Notes: generated by a model from the letters alone, not told the origin. Numbered from the stretch's first letter, positions 20,301 through 28,211 are shown. The stretch: DNA of 64,000 nucleotides from JAEUMD01 sp044222395 (GCA_044222395.1 JBGANK010000009.1:19141-83140), one strand, 5' to 3'. Numbers and translations: made by a program.

Positions 20301-20559
20301 ACGAGAAGCCGCGCACGACCTTCGATCGCGGCACCGACAGCATGGCGGTCGAGACCGGGAAGGTGACCTGATCTTCCACGACTTGCGGCGCCTGGCCCGA
20401 GAACTCCGTGAACACGATGACCTGCGTGTCCGAGAGATCGGGAATGGCATCGAGCGGCACCTTGGTCACCGCATAGAGCCCCGCTCCCGTCGCGAGCACG
20501 GTCGCGATCAGGACGAGCATCAGGTTCGAAGCCGACCAGCGGATGAGACGCGCGATCAT
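17398..20559 (-). CDS. cusA: Copper/silver RND efflux pump CusA
   Basis: A 1053-residue inner-membrane pump. The three methionines that relay Cu(I)/Ag(I) in E. coli CusA (573, 623, 672) are present at 562, 612 and 661, in YMPTTLPG, PTEMFET and RIDMLAT, all shifted by 11. Helix 4 carries AIGAMIDAAIVMIENAHK, nearly identical to CusA, with the proton-relay Asp and Glu. Length and layout are standard. It is coupled to cusB by ATGA at 20556-20559. No outer-membrane channel gene follows, so it must use one encoded elsewhere, perhaps that at 29918. Confidence 0.97.
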   Translation of the reverse strand: MIARLIRWSASNLMLVLIATVLATGAGLYAVTKVPLDAIPDLSDTQVIVFTEFSGQAPQVVEDQVTFPVSTAMLSVPRSKVVRGFSFFGVSFVYVIFEEGTDIYWARSRVLEYLSAATRNLPQGVVPTLGPDATGVGWVYQYAVMARKRTLAELRTTQDWQVRFAVAKAEGVAEVASVGGFVRQYSVVVDPRRLRAFDIPLAKVREAIRESNMDVGGRVVELAETEFMVRGRGYLEGIADIESIVLKAEGGTPVLIKDVAHVELVPDERRGVTELDGEGEVVSGIAVQRYGQNALSVIGSVKDRLAEIKGSLPEGTEIVPVYDRSDLIHRAIATLKTTLIEESVIVALVCFVFLLHARSALVAIVTLPLGILVAYTCMWALGLSSNIMSLGGIAIAIGAMIDAAIVMIENAHKHLERAPPDKPRTEVLIEAASEVGPSLFFSLLVITVSFLPIFALEAQEGLLFKPLAWTKTFAMAAAAMLSVTVVPALMILFVRGRIVPEHRNPVNRILIRAYRPVIQVVLRAKGVTIAVALATLAASVWPATRLGSEFMPNLNEGTIMYMPTTLPGLSITKSAELLQIQNRIIKTFPEVQSVFGKAGRAATATDPAPTEMFETVINLKPERDWRPGVTIDSLIQEMDKALQFPGVSNAWTMPIKARIDMLATGIRTPVGVKVIGQDLKVIERLAREIEAAIKTVPGTSSAFAERIIGGYYLDIEPDRRDLARYGLTIANVQQVVASALGAETVTTTVEGRERYGVSVRYPRDVRSDPQAISREVLVPLANGASIPLGQVAKVSLVQGPASIRTENAQLAAYIFVDARERDLGSYVADAKQAVAASVKFPPGYYAVWSGQFEYYERAKKRLAVVVPLTLLVILLLLYLNFRRMTETLIVMLSLPFALVGGLWLMWWMGFNLSVAVAVGFIALAGVAAETGVIMLIYLDHAWQAQQVKAAAEGREATRADLAAAIMEGAVERVRPKMMTVIAIMAGLVPILWSHGTGSEVMQRIAVPMIGGMVSSTILTLVVIPAIYAMVKGWRLSAPAQSELSAQHGRPTAS

Positions 20560-21998
20560 GGCTTGCGCTCCCGGGGTGGCGAAGCGGGTTCGGCGGTGAA
20601 GCCCGACAGCGCCGCCTTGAGGTTGCTCTCGGCATCGATCAGGAAATTCGCGGCCACGACCACGCTGTCGCCGGCCTTGATGCCACTGGCGATCTCGACG
20701 TAGCCGTCGCCGCGCAGACCGACCTTGACCGGCCTGGGCTCGAAGCGCCCCTCGCCGCGATCGACGATCACCACCTGGCGGTTGCCGCTGTCGATCAGGG
20801 CGGACACCGGCACCGAGAGGCGCTCGGGCTCGCCGTCGCCTGCGTTGATCTCCACGTCCGCGAACATCTCGTGCTTGATGCGGTGATCGGGATTGGCGAC
20901 CTCGACCCGCACCTTGGCCGTGCGGGTCGCCATCTCCAGCTCGTGCAGGATGAAGCTGACGCGCCCGTCGAACGCCTCGTTCGGGAAGGCGCGGAAGGTG
21001 ACCTTCGCCTTGGAGCCGATGCGGACCTGGGCCAGATCCTGCTCGGCGACGTCGGCGACCACCCAGATCGACGACAGATCGGCGAGGCGCAGCATCTCGT
21101 CACCCGCCTTCATCATCATTCCTTCGATCGCCTTCTTCTGCATGACGACGCCGGACACGGGTGATGGCCAGTCGAACGAGATGACGGGCTCGCGCGTGCG
21201 CTTGAGCTCGTCGATGACCGCCTGCGGTAGCTGCAGGTTGTGCAGTCGTTGCAACGAGCCCTTCTCGTCGCGGTTGCCGCTGGCGTTGACCGCGATGCGA
21301 TAGTCGACCTGCACCTTGACCATGTCCGGGCTGTAGACGCGGAACAGCGGCTCGCCCTTCTTGACGTGCCGCCCGGTCTCGTTGACATGGAGCTTCTCGA
21401 TGAAGCTGTCGGCGCGCAGCGCGACGGTCAGCAGCGTGCGCTCGTCGGGCTTGGCGACGCCCGGCACCCGGATCGGCCGCACGAGGCGGCGCAAAGCCGC
21501 CGGCTCGGTGCGGACACCGGAACGCTGGATCTTGGCGATGCTGACCTTGACGGTGCCGTGATCCTCCGCTTCGCCGGCGTAGACCGCTATGTAGTCCATG
21601 CCCATGTGATCCTTCTTCGGCACGGGCGAGGTGTCGGGAAGCCCCATCGGGTTGCGGTAGTAGAGGATCTTCGGCGGAGCGCCATTGGCCGGCTTCGGTG
21701 GCGCTTTCGGCTTGGCTACGGCAAAGTCGGCCTCCTGGTCGTCGTAGACCGGCATGTAGTCGCGGCCGTCGCCGGTCTTCCTGGGCTCCGGGGCGAACTC
21801 GGTGTCGCGGTCGGGATGCCTCCAGTAGAGCACCTTGCGATCCCTCGGCGGCACAGGGGACTTGGTTGCGACGTCGGGCTTCGGGCTCGTATCGGAACCG
21901 CGCGGATCGGGCCACTTGCCGGCTCCGAGACGGTAGCCGGCAAGGAGCGCGGTGAGGATCGCCGCAACGGCGATCCCCCGCTTGACGGGCGTTCGCAT
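20556..21998 (-). CDS. cusB: CusB-type adaptor with two heavy-metal-binding domains
   Basis: A 480-residue periplasmic adaptor linking CusA to an outer-membrane channel. An N-terminal membrane anchor (about 7-25) is followed by two tandem heavy-metal-binding-domain-like segments: VLYWRHPDRDTEF...DYMPVYDD (about 57-90) and ILYYRNPMGLP...DHMGMDYIAVY (about 108-142). Only the second keeps the full set of methionines; the first has HPDRD in place of NPMG and GDGRD in place of DHMGMD. The lipoyl, helical hairpin (short) and beta-barrel parts of the CusB family follow. The gene is 9 bp downstream of the FixH-like gene. Confidence 0.93.
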   Translation of the reverse strand: MRTPVKRGIAVAAILTALLAGYRLGAGKWPDPRGSDTSPKPDVATKSPVPPRDRKVLYWRHPDRDTEFAPEPRKTGDGRDYMPVYDDQEADFAVAKPKAPPKPANGAPPKILYYRNPMGLPDTSPVPKKDHMGMDYIAVYAGEAEDHGTVKVSIAKIQRSGVRTEPAALRRLVRPIRVPGVAKPDERTLLTVALRADSFIEKLHVNETGRHVKKGEPLFRVYSPDMVKVQVDYRIAVNASGNRDEKGSLQRLHNLQLPQAVIDELKRTREPVISFDWPSPVSGVVMQKKAIEGMMMKAGDEMLRLADLSSIWVVADVAEQDLAQVRIGSKAKVTFRAFPNEAFDGRVSFILHELEMATRTAKVRVEVANPDHRIKHEMFADVEINAGDGEPERLSVPVSALIDSGNRQVVIVDRGEGRFEPRPVKVGLRGDGYVEIASGIKAGDSVVVAANFLIDAESNLKAALSGFTAEPASPPRERKP

Positions 21999-22007
21999 GT
22001 CCGCCCC

Positions 22008-22406
22008 TCAGTCCTTGGCCCGGAACACGACGACGCCCTCGACCGTCTCGGCCTCGCCCGGCACCTTGGCCATGATGCGGAAGGCCCAGCCGCCGGCCAT
22101 GGTGAGATCGGCCTTGAAGGCGTAGACGCCTGCGTCGGCCGACGGCATGGCCGCGTGGTTGGCCGTCATGTCGGCCATGTTGTCGGGGGCCATATCGAGG
22201 CGCGTGCGGAATAGCACCGCACCAGGGACGGGCTTGCCGGTCGGCTTATGCACCAAGCGCACGGCGAGCTCGCTGCCGGCACCGTTCTTGACGTCGACCT
22301 TGAGCGGCTGGAACTCGTAGTCCGCTGCGCCGGCGAGCGCGCTTGCGGCGCTCGCCGAGAGCGCGAGACCGATCAGGCCGGCGCGAAGGGCTGTGTGAAG
22401 GGTCAT
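22008..22406 (-). CDS. Exported FixH/YtkA-like domain protein
   Basis: A 132-residue periplasmic protein: signal peptide of about 26 residues (ALSASAASALAGA) and one immunoglobulin-like beta domain. The segments AVRLVHKPTGKPVPGAVLF and AGVYAFKADLTMAGGWAFRIM are the hallmark of the YtkA/FixH group, related to the CopC fold. A Met/His run (RLDMAPDNMADMTANHAAM) may bind copper. It is first in the cusBA operon, 9 bp before cusB. A comparable domain is fused to the N-termini of the other two adaptors in this window. Confidence 0.88.
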   Translation of the reverse strand: MTLHTALRAGLIGLALSASAASALAGAADYEFQPLKVDVKNGAGSELAVRLVHKPTGKPVPGAVLFRTRLDMAPDNMADMTANHAAMPSADAGVYAFKADLTMAGGWAFRIMAKVPGEAETVEGVVVFRAKD

Positions 22407-22521
22407 CGGCTGATCCTATCGAATGAGTGTTGACGCGCGCCGGCACCATGCCGGACGCGCGCGGCGCAGAGGCACACGCCCATGCGCCGATGCCCGCAGC
22501 AGCGGGCCCGTCATCGATGGA

Positions 22522-22941
22522 TCAGGTTCGGGGAGGCGGCGTCGCAGGCGGGATGGATCGCTTCGGCGGCCGGTCGGGCTCGGCCGATACGGGCGACCGC
22601 GCGACGAGCAATCGCACCAGGGGCGGACGAGGCAAGTCGCCGAAGATCTTGTAGCACTTGGCGAGGCAAGCCTCGGGCGGACAGGATTTTCCGGTATCGC
22701 AGCAAGGACAATCGGAGGAATCCGACTTGCCCATCATCTTCTCGCAGTCGGTCATCTCCGCCATGTCGGACATGTCGTGATGTTCTGGCGTGGCCGCACT
22801 TTGATCGGTCGCCCCGTGCTTCGCCAGATGTGGTCCGGCGAGGGCAGAGCCAAGCGGCGCGCTGACTACCGCCAGCGCGACGAGCAAGACAACGACGAGA
22901 CGCAGCAAGGACACGAGACCATGCCTCCCAGCCCGCATCAT
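22522..22941 (-). CDS. Exported Cys/Met-rich protein, possible metal trap
   Basis: About 139 residues. A hydrophobic signal or anchor (about 12-33) is followed by HHDMSDMAEMTDCEKMMG and then a run with seven cysteines (DCPCC, SCPPEAC, KCYK), and a Pro-rich tail. The content suggests binding of soft or divalent metal ions in the periplasm; no family is recognised. The start is uncertain: ATG at 22941 or 22938 lies directly after AGAGG, while a GTG at 22914 has GGGAGG 9 bases upstream, and a GTG at 22989 gives a 155-residue form. It follows the MerR gene, so the two may be co-transcribed. Confidence 0.65.
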   Translation of the reverse strand: MMRAGRHGLVSLLRLVVVLLVALAVVSAPLGSALAGPHLAKHGATDQSAATPEHHDMSDMAEMTDCEKMMGKSDSSDCPCCDTGKSCPPEACLAKCYKIFGDLPRPPLVRLLVARSPVSAEPDRPPKRSIPPATPPPRT

Positions 22942-23034
22942 CCTCTCTTGGCGTCCGAGGTCAAGGTTTCGGCAGCAGGTTGCGTTCACGTTGTCGCGCG
23001 CATGCCAGAAATGGTTAGGCGGAAAGTAATCATG

Positions 23035-23547
23035 TTACCGTCTGACCACCTTGCCACACGCCGCTTCAACCGGCTTGCTGGCCAGCGGCAGATCTGTGCG
23101 GGGGCCGCATCGTTCATCTGCCGATACCACGGCCCGCCCACTATCGATGGATTTCTCCGACAACGCCCCGATCACACCGCACGTGGCGACCCGACCGCTC
23201 GAGCACGCATCGACCATGCCCTGGATCTCGACCCGAAGAGCCTGCAATCGCTCGAGCTTGCTGTCGATCTCATGAAGATGCTGCCGGGCGATACTGTCAG
23301 CGTCCGCACATGATGCGGTGGGCGTGTCCGCGAGACCGATCAAATCGCGGATCGCCGGGATCTCGAACCCGAGTTCGCGCGCATGGCGGATGAAGGCAAG
23401 ACGTTGCAGCTCCAGCTCACCGTAAGTGCGCCGATTGGATGCCGTGCGCTCCGGACGTGGCAAGAGCCCGATGCTCTCATAATAGCGGATCGTCGTGACC
23501 TTCACGCCCGTCCGCCGCGCTACCGCACCGATCGCGTAAGTGGCCAT
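23035..23547 (-). CDS. MerR-family divalent-metal-responsive regulator (ZntR/CadR type)
   Basis: A 170-residue regulator. The N-terminal winged helix (about 4-70: IGAVARRTGVKVTTIRYYE) is followed by a dimer coiled coil. Cys80, Cys115 and Cys123 match the metal ligands of the family: the Cys79-equivalent marks divalent-metal sensors (ZntR, CadR, PbrR) as opposed to CueR, and the C-x7-C loop is conserved. The tail past residue 130 is longer than usual. It is divergent from a CDF transporter across a promoter with the characteristic 19-bp spacer, so it probably controls that gene and itself. Confidence 0.92.
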   Translation of the reverse strand: MATYAIGAVARRTGVKVTTIRYYESIGLLPRPERTASNRRTYGELELQRLAFIRHARELGFEIPAIRDLIGLADTPTASCADADSIARQHLHEIDSKLERLQALRVEIQGMVDACSSGRVATCGVIGALSEKSIDSGRAVVSADERCGPRTDLPLASKPVEAACGKVVRR

Positions 23548-23557
23548 TACTCACCTC

Positions 23558-23588
23558 TTGATCCTCTAGTGACTGTAGGACGTAGGGT
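23558..23588 (+). promoter_or_regulatory. MerR-type promoter and operator of the CDF transporter
   Basis: A -35 element TTGATC (23558-23563) and a -10-like TAGGGT (23583-23588) are 19 bp apart, the overlong spacing that MerR regulators correct. Between them is the dyad CCTCTAGT-G-ACTGTAGG (23563-23579), close to the ZntR/CueR consensus. It lies between the divergent merR-like and CDF genes. Confidence 0.8.
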
Positions 23589-23618
23589 GCCATCACTGGA
23601 CTTTCGAGGAGACGCATC

Positions 23619-24302
23619 ATGAGCGATCATTGCGAAGCGGCGGGAGCGTGCGGCTGCTCCGGCAATCCCAGTTTCGATGGCATTGACCCGCGATACAAGC
23701 GTGCGCTGTGGATCGTGATCGCAATCAATGCTGGCATGTTCGTCGTTGAGACGGCCGGTGGACACCTTGCTGGTTCGCAAGCGTTGCAGGCAGATGCACT
23801 CGACTTCCTTGGCGATACGCTGACCTATGGCCTCAGCCTTGCCGTGATCGGCGCAAGCCTGAGGACTCGGGCGATGGCCGCTATTCTCAAGGGGGCCAGC
23901 CTGACCGTGATGGGCCTGTGGGTCGCGGGATCGACGGTCTATCACGTCCTCGTCCTCGGCGTTCCGCGAGCCGAAATCATGGGGACGATCGGCTTCATGG
24001 CGTTGGCGGCGAACGTCACCAGTGTGCTGCTGCTCCGCCGCTACAAGGACGGCGACGCCAATGTCCGATCGGTCTGGCTCTGCTCGCGAAATGACGCGAT
24101 CGGCAACATCGCCGTGATGATGGCCGCCGTTGCGGTCTGGGCAACGGCTTCGGCCTGGCCCGACCTCATCGTGGCCGCCGCGATGGCCGCATTGTTCCTG
24201 AACTCGTCGTTCCTTATCCTGCGGCAGGCGTTCTCGGAGTTCAGAGGCAAGGGTGATAGCGGCCTCCCCAGCGGCGAGCGGCACGAGCACAGTCACCATT
24301 AG
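23619..24302 (+). CDS. Cation diffusion facilitator-like transporter
   Basis: A 227-residue, six-helix inner-membrane exporter for divalent cations. The N-terminus is Cys-rich (MSDHCEAAGACGC) and the C-terminus ends HEHSHH. The helix-2 and helix-5 metal sites read DFLGD (Asp62, Asp66) and DAIGN (Asp159, Asn163), where typical Zn/Cd members have HxxxD. The large C-terminal cytoplasmic domain of CzcD-type proteins is missing. GAGGAGA lies 9 bases before the ATG. It is divergent from the MerR gene, which probably induces it. Substrate (Zn, Cd, Co or other) cannot be read from sequence. Confidence 0.88.
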   Translation: MSDHCEAAGACGCSGNPSFDGIDPRYKRALWIVIAINAGMFVVETAGGHLAGSQALQADALDFLGDTLTYGLSLAVIGASLRTRAMAAILKGASLTVMGLWVAGSTVYHVLVLGVPRAEIMGTIGFMALAANVTSVLLLRRYKDGDANVRSVWLCSRNDAIGNIAVMMAAVAVWATASAWPDLIVAAAMAALFLNSSFLILRQAFSEFRGKGDSGLPSGERHEHSHH

Positions 24303-24324
24303 GTAACTGTGCTGATCCCCCTGC

Positions 24325-24621
24325 TTACCGGAAGCGGCCAGCGTGAGTGCCATGATCATCGTCCGGTCGCGCCCCTGACCGCCAGGGTAGCCCAGCTCGT
24401 TCGCAGTCCTTTTTTTCCCGAACTACCGCGCCGTCGACGTGGCAGTGAGGACGTGTCGGGCTCCAGTCAGCAAGATACATGCAGGGCCCTTTGGCACACG
24501 AACCATAGGGGATTCTTCGGAGCTCTCCCGCGCGCCAGGGAAGCTCGTGCGCATAGGAGGTGACCTGCACCGCGAGCAGCGAAAGCCCCGTCAAGACTGC
24601 AAGACTGATGATCTTTGGCAT
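24325..24621 (-). CDS. Small exported Cys/His-containing protein
   Basis: A 98-residue protein with a clear signal peptide (MPKIISLAVLTGLSLLAVQV, cleaved near YAHE). The mature part has CAKGPC, a WSPTRPHCHVDG segment and one more Cys, so four cysteines and several histidines. GGAG lies 11 bases before the ATG at 24621. It stands between the CDF gene and the small periplasmic protein at 24685, 63 bp after the latter, and is likely the last gene of that leftward operon. No function is known. Confidence 0.6.
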   Translation of the reverse strand: MPKIISLAVLTGLSLLAVQVTSYAHELPWRAGELRRIPYGSCAKGPCMYLADWSPTRPHCHVDGAVVREKKDCERAGLPWRSGARPDDDHGTHAGRFR

Positions 24622-24684
24622 CTTGGTTGTTCTCCACTTCAGAAGGATGTCGCGCCCCTTCGAGGGCGCGACATCATCGGTTGG

Positions 24685-25062
24685 TCAGTCGAGCTTGAAA
24701 CGTGCCTGCTCCGGCTTGTGATCGGGCATGGTCAGCGTGATCACGATGGTCGCGCCCTTGGCGGCCTTGAACGCCCCCTTGCCGCTGAAAACGCCACCGG
24801 CAGCCGGCTGCAGATCAACCGCCTCGGTCTTGCCGTCAGCGAGTACGGTCGCAGAGGCCTTGGCCTTCGTCACGTCCTCGGGCTTGTCCGCCTCGTCACG
24901 CACGTAGAGCGTCAGCGAGCCATCGGCCGCGATCAGCTCGAGATGATGGTGGCCGCTTTCCACGACCTTGCCGCCGTGCTTGCCTTTGTGGTCTCCAGCG
25001 GCGAAAGCAGCGACAGCCGATGTGGCGACGATGGCTGCGGCAAATGTTAACTTGCGAAGCAT
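24685..25062 (-). CDS. Small periplasmic protein linked to RND metal pump, paralogue of 8074-8451
   Basis: A 125-residue exported protein: signal peptide of about 22 residues ending AAFAAG, then DHKGKHGGKV, SGHHHLEL and LYVRDEADKP. These align with KGKNGG, YHAEL and VFLSDADDKP in the protein at 8074-8451, which is equally long and also follows an RND gene. The extra histidines (DHKGKHGG, GHHH) strengthen the case for metal binding. The start at 25062 has GGGAG upstream and gives a clean signal peptide; a reading frame that continues through the pump gene is a shadow. Confidence 0.85.
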   Translation of the reverse strand: MLRKLTFAAAIVATSAVAAFAAGDHKGKHGGKVVESGHHHLELIAADGSLTLYVRDEADKPEDVTKAKASATVLADGKTEAVDLQPAAGGVFSGKGAFKAAKGATIVITLTMPDHKPEQARFKLD

Positions 25063-25085
25063 GGTGGTACTCCCTTGGTTGAACG

Positions 25086-28000
25086 TCAGAAGGCTTCGGC
25101 GTGTGCCAGCTCCCCCTCGGTCTCCTGCAGACGCTCGAGCGGCTTTCGACCGAAGAGAAGGAACAAGGTCGGCGTGAGAAAGGCATCCAGCAGCGTTGCG
25201 CTGACGAGGCCGCCAAAGATGGTGATGGCAACCGGATTGAGCAGCTCCTTGCCTGGCTCGTCGGCGCCGATCATCAGCGGGATCAAGGCCACTCCGGCGG
25301 CGAGCGCCGTCATGAGCACGGGCGTCAACCGTTCCAAAGTGCCTCGGATGATCATACGCCGTCCGAACCGCTCGCCTTCGAACAAGACGAGGTTGATGTA
25401 GTGGCTGATCTTGAGGATGCCGTTGCGGGTTGCGATGCCGGCAAGTGTGATGAGGCCGATGGCGCTCGCAACCGAGAACGGCTGCCCGGCGATCCACAGC
25501 GCTATGACGCTGCCGATGAGCGCGAGCGGCACGTTGCCCATGATGATGAGCGCGAGCACGGCGGACTTGTAGCGCGAATAGAGCACCACGAAGATCATGA
25601 GCAGTGAGATGATGGACAGCGCCGCGATGAGCTGCGAAGCCTGTTCCTGCGCCTGGAACTGTCCTTCGAGCCGCGTGAAGTAGCCCTGCGGCAGCTTCGT
25701 CGCTTCGATCTCCCGGCGGATCGCAGCCACGATGGCCGCCATGTCGGAGCCATCGGTGTTGGCGAACACGGCGATGCGGCGGCGTCCGTCCTCGCGCTGG
25801 ACCTGATTGGGGCCGTCGGTCTCGATAATCTCGGCGAATGTCTTGAGCGGCACGCGACCCGCTGGGGTCTCGACCAGAAGTTCGGCCAAGGCACGGGTCG
25901 TCCGATCGCGGTCGGCGAGGCGCAACACCACGTCGAACCGGCGGCTTTCGTCGATGATCTGAGACACTACACGGCCGTTGGACAGCGTCTCCAGTGCCTC
26001 GGTGACGGCAGCGGGCGTCAAGCCGTAGCGCACGGCGGCGTCGTAGTTGACGCGCACCTGGAGCTGCGGGATGCGCACCTGCTTCTCGGTCTGCAGGTCG
26101 ACCACGCCGCGAACACCCTTGAGCCGCTTTTCGAACTCGGCGGCCAGAGCCAGGAGCGTGTCGAAGTCGTCGCCATAGATTTTGAGCGCGAGTTGGGCAC
26201 GCACGCCCGACAGCATGTGATCCAGGCGGTGGGCGATCGGCTGGCCGACGATGATGCTGGCCGGCAGCACCGACAGCCGGTTCCGGATATCCGCGAGGAC
26301 AGCCTCGCGACTGCGTTCTGATCGCTTCAAATCGACATCGAGCTCGCTGTTGTGAACACCCTCGGCATGCTCGTCGAGTTCCGCGCGGCCCGTGCGGCGG
26401 CCGACCGAGTGAACCTCTGGCACCTCCTTGACGATCTTCTCGGCAATGGCGCCGATGCGGTCGCTCTCGGCGAGGCTGATGCCCGGCTGGAGGATAACGC
26501 TCACAAGCACGGTGCCCTCGTTGAAGGAGGGCAGGAACGCGCGCGGCAGCAGCGTGCCTGCGAATGCTGCGGCTGCCACTGCCGCGATAGGGAATCCGAC
26601 GACGAAGGTCGGGCGATCGAAGCACCACTCGAGCCCGCGCTCCTGCCAGCGCTTCAGGATACGCACGACGGGGCTCTCGTGTTCGGCCATGCGCTTCATG
26701 CGCGGCAACAGCCAGTATGCGAGCACCGGCGTCACCGTGATCGACACGAACAGACTCGCGACGATCGACACGATGAATGCGACGCCGAGCGGCGAGAACA
26801 GGCGCCCCTCGATGCCCGACAGCGCGAAAAGCGGGATGAAGACGAAGATGATGATGGCCGTGGCGTAGAGGATGCCCGAGCGCACCTCGTTGGTGGCCGA
26901 TGCGACGACCTCCATTGCCGACCTGTGGTCATGGCCGGATGCGGCGCGATGCTGTTTCAGGCGGCGGTAGATGTTTTCGACGCCCACGACGGCATCGTCG
27001 ACCAGCGCGCCGATGGCAATGGCGAGGCCGCCGAGCGTCATGGTGTTGATCGACAACCCGAAGAGCTGGAACACGATGACAGTCATCAGTACGGACAACG
27101 GAATCGCCATCAGCGAGATGAACGTGGTCTGCCAGTTGAGCAGAAACGCGAACAGCACCACGGCTACGACGATGAGCGCCTCGACGAGCACCTTCTTCAC
27201 GTTGTTGATAGACGTCTCGATAAACGTCGCCTGACGGAACTGGATGTCGGTAACCCGCACACCCGCCGGCATCACACGCTGCAACTCCGGCAGCATGCGC
27301 TCGATCTCCTTGGTGATCGTCACCGTATCGCCGGTCGGCTGCTTCTGAACGGCGAGGATCACGGCCGGCTGGCCGTTGAGCCCTGCATTGCCGCGCTTGG
27401 TCCTGGCCGCGAAATCCACCTCGGCGACCTGATTGAGCAGTATCGGCTGACCCTTGCGGTACACGACCACCAGGTTCTGCAAATGCTCGATCTTGGTGGT
27501 GCGGCCAATGTTGCGGATCAGGAATTCGCGCGCCTGCTGATCGACGAAACCGCCGCCGGTATTGCCGCCGAACGACTTCAGCGCCTTTTCGATCGCCTCG
27601 AAGTTGATATCGAGGCTGGCCATCCGCCGCATATCCGGGACGATACGGTATTGGCGCACCTCCCCGCCGATGGGCACGACCTGCGAGACGCCGGGTACAG
27701 TGAGCAACTGGCGACGCACCACGAAGTCGGCAAGCTCACGCAGCTTCATCGGGCTTTCGGTCGTGCTCGACATGGCGATCAGCATGATCTCGCCCATGAC
27801 CGAGGAGATCGGCCCCATCTGGGCGTGGATATTGGGCGGCAGCTGCTCGCGCACGAGCTGCATCCTCTCGGCCACCTGCTGGCGCGCCAGATAGATCTCG
27901 GTCGCCCAGCTGAACTCGATGTAGACGATCGAGAGACCGACGCCCGAGACCGAGCGGACGCGCGTTACGCCTGGCATCCCGTTCATCGCCGTCTCGATCG

Positions 28001-28202
28001 GCGTCGTGATGAGAAGCTCGACCTCCTCGGGCGCGAGGCCTTCGGCTTCGCTGATCAGCGTCACGGTCGGCCGGTTGAGATCGGGGAACACGTCGACCGG
28101 TAGCTTGGTCAGCGTCAGGGCGCCATAGAGCATGATGACGATCGCGCCGATCAGCACGAACAGTCGGTTGGCTAGGCTGCCGCGAACGATGGCGTCGAAC
28201 AT
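25086..28202 (-). CDS. Heavy-metal RND efflux pump, CzcA/CusA superfamily, paralogue of 8477-11623
   Basis: A 1038-residue inner-membrane pump. It matches the pump at 8477 along its length, including VDVFPDLNRPTVT, helix-4 AIGALVDDAVVGVENIYRRL, and RRTGRAELDEHAEGVH in the porter domain. The CusA methionine triad is not kept (VSVILQPG, NSELDVDL; only RLDHML has Met). A substrate other than Cu(I)/Ag(I) is therefore possible. It is 9 bp downstream of its adaptor gene and part of a TolC-adaptor-pump-small-protein operon. Confidence 0.93.
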   Translation of the reverse strand: MFDAIVRGSLANRLFVLIGAIVIMLYGALTLTKLPVDVFPDLNRPTVTLISEAEGLAPEEVELLITTPIETAMNGMPGVTRVRSVSGVGLSIVYIEFSWATEIYLARQQVAERMQLVREQLPPNIHAQMGPISSVMGEIMLIAMSSTTESPMKLRELADFVVRRQLLTVPGVSQVVPIGGEVRQYRIVPDMRRMASLDINFEAIEKALKSFGGNTGGGFVDQQAREFLIRNIGRTTKIEHLQNLVVVYRKGQPILLNQVAEVDFAARTKRGNAGLNGQPAVILAVQKQPTGDTVTITKEIERMLPELQRVMPAGVRVTDIQFRQATFIETSINNVKKVLVEALIVVAVVLFAFLLNWQTTFISLMAIPLSVLMTVIVFQLFGLSINTMTLGGLAIAIGALVDDAVVGVENIYRRLKQHRAASGHDHRSAMEVVASATNEVRSGILYATAIIIFVFIPLFALSGIEGRLFSPLGVAFIVSIVASLFVSITVTPVLAYWLLPRMKRMAEHESPVVRILKRWQERGLEWCFDRPTFVVGFPIAAVAAAAFAGTLLPRAFLPSFNEGTVLVSVILQPGISLAESDRIGAIAEKIVKEVPEVHSVGRRTGRAELDEHAEGVHNSELDVDLKRSERSREAVLADIRNRLSVLPASIIVGQPIAHRLDHMLSGVRAQLALKIYGDDFDTLLALAAEFEKRLKGVRGVVDLQTEKQVRIPQLQVRVNYDAAVRYGLTPAAVTEALETLSNGRVVSQIIDESRRFDVVLRLADRDRTTRALAELLVETPAGRVPLKTFAEIIETDGPNQVQREDGRRRIAVFANTDGSDMAAIVAAIRREIEATKLPQGYFTRLEGQFQAQEQASQLIAALSIISLLMIFVVLYSRYKSAVLALIIMGNVPLALIGSVIALWIAGQPFSVASAIGLITLAGIATRNGILKISHYINLVLFEGERFGRRMIIRGTLERLTPVLMTALAAGVALIPLMIGADEPGKELLNPVAITIFGGLVSATLLDAFLTPTLFLLFGRKPLERLQETEGELAHAEAF

Positions 28203-28211
28203 GTTGAACCC

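Noticed and set aside
19492..20703. 403-codon plus-strand frame opposite cusA
   Set aside because: Antisense shadow of cusA and the end of cusB; no domain and no ribosome-binding site.
26352..28103. 583-codon plus-strand frame inside the RND gene at 25086-28202
   Set aside because: Fully antisense to a clear RND pump; the composition (His/Asp/Arg-rich) is that of a mirror frame.
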